From DATBLE01 sp963734065 (lineage in GTDB: Bacteria; Actinomycetota; Thermoleophilia; Gaiellales; Gaiellaceae), in contig CAVTFN010000004.1 in NCBI GenBank assembly GCA_963734065.1, positions 372,001-436,000 of the forward strand: a stretch of 64,000 nucleotides of DNA, written 5' to 3'. How positions within the stretch are numbered: position 1 is the first letter of the stretch; each line of letters starts with the position of its first letter. A model generated the notes under the pieces. It saw nothing but the letters and a program-made list of their open reading frames with translations. It did no database searches and was not told where the DNA came from. Positions 59,748 to 64,000 of this stretch are shown here, in pieces. The position numbers were made by a program, and so were the translations under genes.

Positions 59748-61386
59748 GCCACAGCCCTACCGCGCCGACTGGAGGCGCGGCGGCGTCACCAGCTGGATCA
59801 CGTCCGTCGACCACAAGCGGATCGGGACCCTCTACATCGGCACCAGCCTCTTCTTCTTCCTCCTCGGCGGACTGCTCTCGCTGTTCATGCGCGCGCAGCT
59901 GGCGACCCCGAACGAGCACTTCGTCACCCGCAGCCAGTACAACGAGCTCTTCACCGTCCACGGGACGACGATGATCTTCCTGGTCGTCGTGCCGATCCTT
60001 GCCGGGTTCGGCAACTACCTCGTCCCGCTGATGATCGGCGCCCGGGACGTGGCGTTCCCGCGGCTCAACGCCTTCTCGTACTGGATGTACCTGCTCGGCG
60101 GGATCGTGCTCTACTCGAGCTTCTTCGCCAAGGGCGGGCCGGCGAAGTCGGGCTGGACGGCGTATGTCCCGCTCTCGGAGCTCCAGTTCAGCCCCGGGCA
60201 CGGCCAGGACCTGTGGATCCTCTCGCTGCACGTGCTCGCGATCTCGTCGTTCGCCGGAGCGGTCAACTTCATCGCCACCATCCACAACATGCGGGCGCCG
60301 GGGATGACCTGGACGCGCATGCCGCTCTTCGTCTGGTCGATCGAGGTGTACGCGGGGCTGCTGGTCGTGATCCTCCCGGTGATCGGCGCCGGCCTGACGA
60401 TGCTCCTGCTCGACCGCCAGGTGGGGACGCACTTCTTCATCCCCGACCAGGGCGGGAACGCGTTGCTCTACCAGCACATCTTCTGGTTCTTCGGGCACCC
60501 GGAGGTCTACGTGCTGATCCTGCCCGCGATGGGAATCATCTCGGAGATCATCCCCGTCTTCTCGCGCAAGCCGATCTTCGGCTACAAGGCGGTTGCGTTC
60601 TCGACCGTCGGCATCGCGTTCTTCTCGATGCTCGTCTGGGCACACCACATGTTCGCGGTCGGCCTGGGCTGGGGGCTCCAGAGCTTCTTCATGATCACGA
60701 GCATGCTGGTCGCGATCCCGACCGGCGTGAAGATCCTCAACTGGCTCGCGACCACCTGGCGCGGCAACCTGATCTTCGACACGCCGATGCTGTTCGCGCT
60801 CGGCTTCATCGCGATCTTCACGATCGGCGGCCTCACCGGGATCTACCTCGCCGCCTTCCCGCTCGACTGGCAGGTGCACGACACCTACTTCGTGGTCGCG
60901 CACATGCACTACGTCATGTTCGGCGGCTCGATGTTCGCAATCTTCGGCGGCCTCTTCTACTGGTGGCCGAAGATGTTCGGCCGCATGCTGAACGAGAAGC
61001 TGGGGAAATGGACGTTCTGGTTGATGTTCGTCGGGTTCAACGTGACGTTCATGCCACAGCACTTCCTCGGGCTGCTCGGCATGCCGCGGCGGATCTACAC
61101 CTACTCGAACGGCGGCTGGTGGGAGGCGTACAACCTGACCTCGACGATCGGCTCCGGCGTGCTGGCCCTCGGCGTGCTGATCTTCTTCGTCAACGTCTTC
61201 CGCACCCGGCGGCACGGGCAGCGCGTCGGCAACGACCCGTGGCTCGGCGACACGCTGGAGTGGTTCGCGCCGTCGCCGCCGCCGCCGGAGAACTTCCCGC
61301 AGCCCGTGCCCTACGTCAGCAGCCCGCGGCCGCTGCGCGACCTGCGGTTGAAGCTGGAGGAGCGCGATGCACCCGCAGGCGCCTAG
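59731..61386 (+). CDS. ctaD: Cytochrome c oxidase subunit I
   Basis: A 551-residue, 12-span heme-copper oxidase. SWITSVDHKRIGTLYIG start; low-spin heme His in FTVHGTTMIF; FWFFGHPEVYVLILPAMGIISE with the CuB His cross-linked to Tyr (A-type family); WAHHMF; and HDTYFVVAHMHYVMFGG with the heme a3 and a ligands. It reduces O2 to water and pumps protons. GTG 59731 overlaps ctaC by 17 bp. Subunit III is not seen in the window. Confidence 0.97.
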   Translation: MAARVEPQPYRADWRRGGVTSWITSVDHKRIGTLYIGTSLFFFLLGGLLSLFMRAQLATPNEHFVTRSQYNELFTVHGTTMIFLVVVPILAGFGNYLVPLMIGARDVAFPRLNAFSYWMYLLGGIVLYSSFFAKGGPAKSGWTAYVPLSELQFSPGHGQDLWILSLHVLAISSFAGAVNFIATIHNMRAPGMTWTRMPLFVWSIEVYAGLLVVILPVIGAGLTMLLLDRQVGTHFFIPDQGGNALLYQHIFWFFGHPEVYVLILPAMGIISEIIPVFSRKPIFGYKAVAFSTVGIAFFSMLVWAHHMFAVGLGWGLQSFFMITSMLVAIPTGVKILNWLATTWRGNLIFDTPMLFALGFIAIFTIGGLTGIYLAAFPLDWQVHDTYFVVAHMHYVMFGGSMFAIFGGLFYWWPKMFGRMLNEKLGKWTFWLMFVGFNVTFMPQHFLGLLGMPRRIYTYSNGGWWEAYNLTSTIGSGVLALGVLIFFVNVFRTRRHGQRVGNDPWLGDTLEWFAPSPPPPENFPQPVPYVSSPRPLRDLRLKLEERDAPAGA

Positions 61387-62602
61387 TCCATGGCTGCGGC
61401 TGACGGCGCTCGGCGCGTCGGCGGCGACGCTGCTCGCGGTGATCAGCGGCGCGGCGTCCCTCGGCGCGGCGCACCAGCTGCTCTCGGCGCTGGCGCTGCC
61501 GCCGCTCGTCGCCGTGCTCGTCGCCGCGTGGCTCGGCCATCGCCGTCTGGTCGTCCCGGTTCTGATCTCGATCGTGCTGTTCGGGCTGGCGGCGCTGATC
61601 ACGGTGCACGGGCTGCACCTGGCGGCGGCAGCGGTCGCGTTCGCATCGACGCTCGTCCTCACCGCGCTCGCGTTCCGCAGGGAGGCGGCGCCGGTCGGGG
61701 CCGACGCCTTTCCGCGCCGTCCGGGCTCTGCCCGGCCGGCTGCGGAAGAGCTGCGCGACTACGTGACGCTGACCAAGCCGCGGATCATGTCGCTGCTCCT
61801 GCTGACCGGGGTGTGCGGGATGTTCGTCGGCGCGCAGGGCGTGCCACCGGTCGGCGACCTGGCCGCGCTGGTCGTCGGGCTCGCGCTCGCCTGCGGAGGG
61901 GCGAGCGCGCTCAACCACGTGATCGACCGCGACATCGACGCCCTGATGGGCGAGCGGACGCGGGCGCGTCCCGTCACCGCGGGCCGCGTGTCGCCGACGT
62001 ACGCGCTCGAGTTCGGGCTCGCGCTGTCCGCGCTCTCGTTCGTGCTGCTCGCCGGCGTGGTCAACGTGCTGACCGCGACGCTGGCGCTGGTCGGGAATCT
62101 CTTCTACGTGCTCGTCTACACCCGCTGGCTGAAGCGCTCGACGCCGCAGAACATCGTGTGGGGCGGGGCGGCCGGTGCGATCCCGCCGTTGGTCGGCTGG
62201 GCGGCCGCAACCGGGAACCTGACGCTGCCGGCGATCTCGCTGTTCCTGATCGTCTTCTTCTGGACGCCGCCGCACTTCTGGGCGCTCGCGCTCCTGATCA
62301 AACGCAACTACGCCGAAGCGGGGATCCCGATGCTGCCGGTCGTGCGCGGCGAGCGGGAGACGGTGAAGCAGATCCTGCTCTACTCGTTCGTCATGGTCGC
62401 GGTCACGGCCGTGCCCTTCCTCTGGGGCACGCTCGGGCTCGCCTACCTGGTCGCCGCGCTCGTGCTGGGCGCGGGGTTCATCTGGCTCGCGGTGCAGCTG
62501 GCGCGGCACACGACGCCGCGGCAGGCGTCGCTGCTCTTCCACTCGTCCCTGCTCTACCTGGCGCTGGTGTTCGTCGCCGCCGCCGTCGACGTGGTGGTCT
62601 GA
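61367..62602 (+). CDS. ctaB: Protoheme IX farnesyltransferase with N-terminal four-span extension
   Basis: A 411-residue protein. Residues about 130-411 are a complete UbiA-family heme O synthase: DYVTLTKPRIMSLLLLTG, NHVIDRDIDALMGERTRARP (N-x3-D-x3-D Mg site), YTRWLKRSTPQNIVWGGAAGAIPPL, and FFWTPPHFWALAL. Residues 1-115 add four spans with His at AAHQ and HGLH, resembling half of a CtaA-type heme A synthase. Normal CtaB proteins are about 300 residues. It makes heme O for the oxidase encoded upstream, overlapping ctaD by 20 bp. Confidence 0.94.
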   Translation: MHPQAPSPWLRLTALGASAATLLAVISGAASLGAAHQLLSALALPPLVAVLVAAWLGHRRLVVPVLISIVLFGLAALITVHGLHLAAAAVAFASTLVLTALAFRREAAPVGADAFPRRPGSARPAAEELRDYVTLTKPRIMSLLLLTGVCGMFVGAQGVPPVGDLAALVVGLALACGGASALNHVIDRDIDALMGERTRARPVTAGRVSPTYALEFGLALSALSFVLLAGVVNVLTATLALVGNLFYVLVYTRWLKRSTPQNIVWGGAAGAIPPLVGWAAATGNLTLPAISLFLIVFFWTPPHFWALALLIKRNYAEAGIPMLPVVRGERETVKQILLYSFVMVAVTAVPFLWGTLGLAYLVAALVLGAGFIWLAVQLARHTTPRQASLLFHSSLLYLALVFVAAAVDVVV

Positions 62603-62721
62603 TGCTCGATCCCGAGACCGAGCACAGGAACCTCGTCCTGGGCTGGGGGCTGTTCGTCCTGTTCTGCCTGCTCGCCGCCGGCACGTTCGCGGTCGCGTTC
62701 ATCTACCTCGCGGTCGACTAG
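62602..62721 (+). CDS. 39-residue single-span membrane protein, possible oxidase small subunit
   Basis: ATG 62602 overlaps the ctaB stop by one base (TGATG). The product MLDPETEHRNLVLGW... has an acidic head of ten residues and one span (LFVLFCLLAAGTFAVAFIYL). Position and topology suit a tiny subunit IV-like or assembly protein of the oxidase; no sequence family is recognised. Confidence 0.65.
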   Translation: MLDPETEHRNLVLGWGLFVLFCLLAAGTFAVAFIYLAVD

Positions 62722-62807
62722 CCCCTCTCCGCCCGCCTGGCTCGGGCGTCCGGTTCAGCGCCGGTCGAGCCTTCCTGTGGACGAGAAGGCACGCTCTTGG
62801 CGCAGTT

Positions 62808-62824
62808 CCAGTCTCAGAGACTGG
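62808..62824. promoter_or_regulatory. Palindrome upstream of the amidase gene
   Basis: CCAGTCTC-A-GAGACTGG, 8-bp perfect arms, 75 bp before ATG 62899, in a 177-bp gap with no other features. Possible operator. Confidence 0.35.
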
Positions 62825-62898
62825 GTGTGAAACGTCACGAGGTCGGACACGGTCGGAAGGGCCACGCGACGCTCCGCCCGATCGGCGAAGATCGGCCG

Positions 62899-64000
62899 AT
62901 GGAGGCGCCGCCTGGCATTTTCCTGGCACGGCCGGAGCAGCCGGCCGAGGGCATCCGGCTCGCCGTCAAAGACCTCTTCGACACCGCCGGGCTGACCACG
63001 ACCTACGGCTCGGCGATCTTCGCCGACCATGTTCCGACCACCACCGCCGCAGCCGTCCGGCGCCTCGAAGAGCGCGGCTACGCCGACGTCGGCAAGACGA
63101 ACCTGCACGAGTTCGCCTACGGGACGACCTCGGAGAACCCGCACTTCGGCACGGTGCCGAATCCGATCGCGCCCGGACGCGTCGCCGGCGGCTCGAGCGG
63201 GGGCTCGGCGGCGGCCGTCGCCGCAGGACTCGCGGACGCGGCACTCGGCTCCGACACCGGCGGGTCGATCCGCATCCCGGCCGCCTGCTGCGGCGTCGTC
63301 GGCTTCAAGCCGACCTGGGGGCTCGTGCCGCTTGAAGGCTGCTTCCCGCTTGCGCCGAGCCTCGACCACGGCGGCCCGATGGCTCCCTCGGTCGAGGGAT
63401 GCACGGCGATGCTCGAGGCGCTCGTACCCGGGTTCGAGCGGACCACGCTCGGCTCGCTCGCCGATGTCCAAATCGGCGTTGCCTGGACCGAGCACGCCGA
63501 GCCGCTCGTCCGGGCTCGCGTCGAAGCGGCCGCGGCCCTCTTCCCCGACCGTCAGCCGATCGAGCCCCCGCTCGGCGAGGCGGCCCGAACCGTGTTCATG
63601 CGCGAGGTCGCGGACGTCCACCGGGAGCTTTACGCGGAGAACGCCGACCTCTACGGCGCGAACGTCGCCGCCAAGCTCGAGCTCTGTCTCGCGGTCACGG
63701 ATGCCGAGTACGCAGCGGGAATTCGCGCCCGCGAGACATACCGCGGGCAGATGGCGGAGCTGTTCGCCGGGGTCGACCTGATCGTCACGCCGACGCTGCC
63801 CTTCGTCGCCCCCGCGGCCGGCCAGGACGAACGCGAGCTCCGAGGCGGTCTGACGCTGCTGACCTGGCCGTTCAACGTGCTCGGAGCTCCTGCGCTGGCG
63901 CTGCCGTGCGGCTCCGCCGAGGACGGCCTCCCCGCATCGGTGCAGGTCGCCGGGCCGCCCGGCGCCGACGCGCTCGTGCTCGCGGCGGGCGCACTCCTCG
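62899..64000 (+). CDS. Amidase-signature-family enzyme (GatA-like), truncated by window end
   Basis: The frame from ATG 62899 is open to the last base. Residues: GIRLAVKDLFDTAGL with the catalytic Lys; GRVAGGSSGGSAAAVAAGL with the cis-Ser; LGSDTGGSIRIPAACCGVVGFKP with the nucleophile Ser. This is the complete Ser-cisSer-Lys triad of amidase-signature hydrolases. The N-terminus is shorter than in GatA, so it is more likely a general amidase or allophanate/aryl-acylamidase type than the tRNA amidotransferase subunit. The 3' end lies beyond 64000. Confidence 0.9.
   Translation, partial: MEAPPGIFLARPEQPAEGIRLAVKDLFDTAGLTTTYGSAIFADHVPTTTAAAVRRLEERGYADVGKTNLHEFAYGTTSENPHFGTVPNPIAPGRVAGGSSGGSAAAVAAGLADAALGSDTGGSIRIPAACCGVVGFKPTWGLVPLEGCFPLAPSLDHGGPMAPSVEGCTAMLEALVPGFERTTLGSLADVQIGVAWTEHAEPLVRARVEAAAALFPDRQPIEPPLGEAARTVFMREVADVHRELYAENADLYGANVAAKLELCLAVTDAEYAAGIRARETYRGQMAELFAGVDLIVTPTLPFVAPAAGQDERELRGGLTLLTWPFNVLGAPALALPCGSAEDGLPASVQVAGPPGADALVLAAGALL

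Noticed and set aside
59458..61662. A 734-codon minus-strand open frame
   Set aside because: Antisense to ctaC, ctaD and ctaB, whose catalytic motifs are unambiguous.

Overview
The window is high-GC, densely coded DNA. It looks actinobacterial: many GTG starts, several probable leaderless transcripts (a -10 hexamer about 6 nt before the start codon), a GntR-controlled amino-sugar regulon with TGGT/ACCA dyads, a caa3-type cytochrome oxidase whose subunit II carries cytochrome c, and AfsR/SARP-type TPR regulators. A deep-branching class such as Thermoleophilia is my inference from gene content, not something proved here.

Layout. (1) 1-7.7 kb: the TPR end of a large regulator, two tandem paralogous secreted proteins, a small membrane protein, a frameshifted PKD-type secreted protein, tRNA-Arg(CCT) and a secreted beta-propeller protein. 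(2) 7.7-38.1 kb: a large surface-polysaccharide locus. Its left edge is a junction where a regulator-gene remnant and a tRNA-Arg 3'-half fragment abut the end of a deacetylase gene. The locus has a UDP-HexNAc 2-epimerase, an aminotransferase, an N-acetyltransferase and a Gfo/Idh dehydrogenase (together the set expected for a UDP-2,3-diacetamido-uronic acid), an initiating glycosylphosphotransferase, two GT2 enzymes, a flippase, a polymerase/ligase, a Wzz-like protein, and secreted beta-helix and LamG/Ig proteins. Two LuxR-type regulators lie inside it, and a right-hand operon combines a flavoprotein, an ATP-grasp ligase, a FemAB-like acyltransferase and a DUF354-like protein. (3) 38.2-43.7 kb: an AfsR/SARP-type regulator and three secreted proteins, including a lamin-tail/WxL-like protein. 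(4) 43.8-53.8 kb: an amino-sugar (chitin or peptidoglycan) regulon with GH20 hexosaminidase, a complete ABC importer, a GntR repressor, MurQ, NagA and a SIS isomerase/deaminase. (5) 53.8-58.8 kb: an alpha/beta hydrolase, a polar amino-acid ABC importer and a flippase-like membrane protein. (6) 58.8-62.7 kb: ctaC-ctaD-ctaB plus a 39-residue membrane protein. (7) An amidase running off the right edge.

Most notable observations. A 16-bp palindrome family (consensus CTAGCCGATCGGCTAG) occurs at seven places in the polysaccharide locus, nearly always in promoter regions, and two copies 22 kb apart are identical; this looks like an undescribed regulon operator, with the two LuxR proteins as candidate binders. 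A secreted beta-helix protein has the 'Recombinase' domain of large serine recombinases fused to its C-terminus. The LuxR receiver domain has Glu where the phospho-Asp should be. The LamG protein contains a 1.6-kb perfect internal duplication and a 297-bp triplicate. The gntR mRNA leader can fold into several consecutive hairpins, the last holding the Shine-Dalgarno in its loop and the AUG in its stem.
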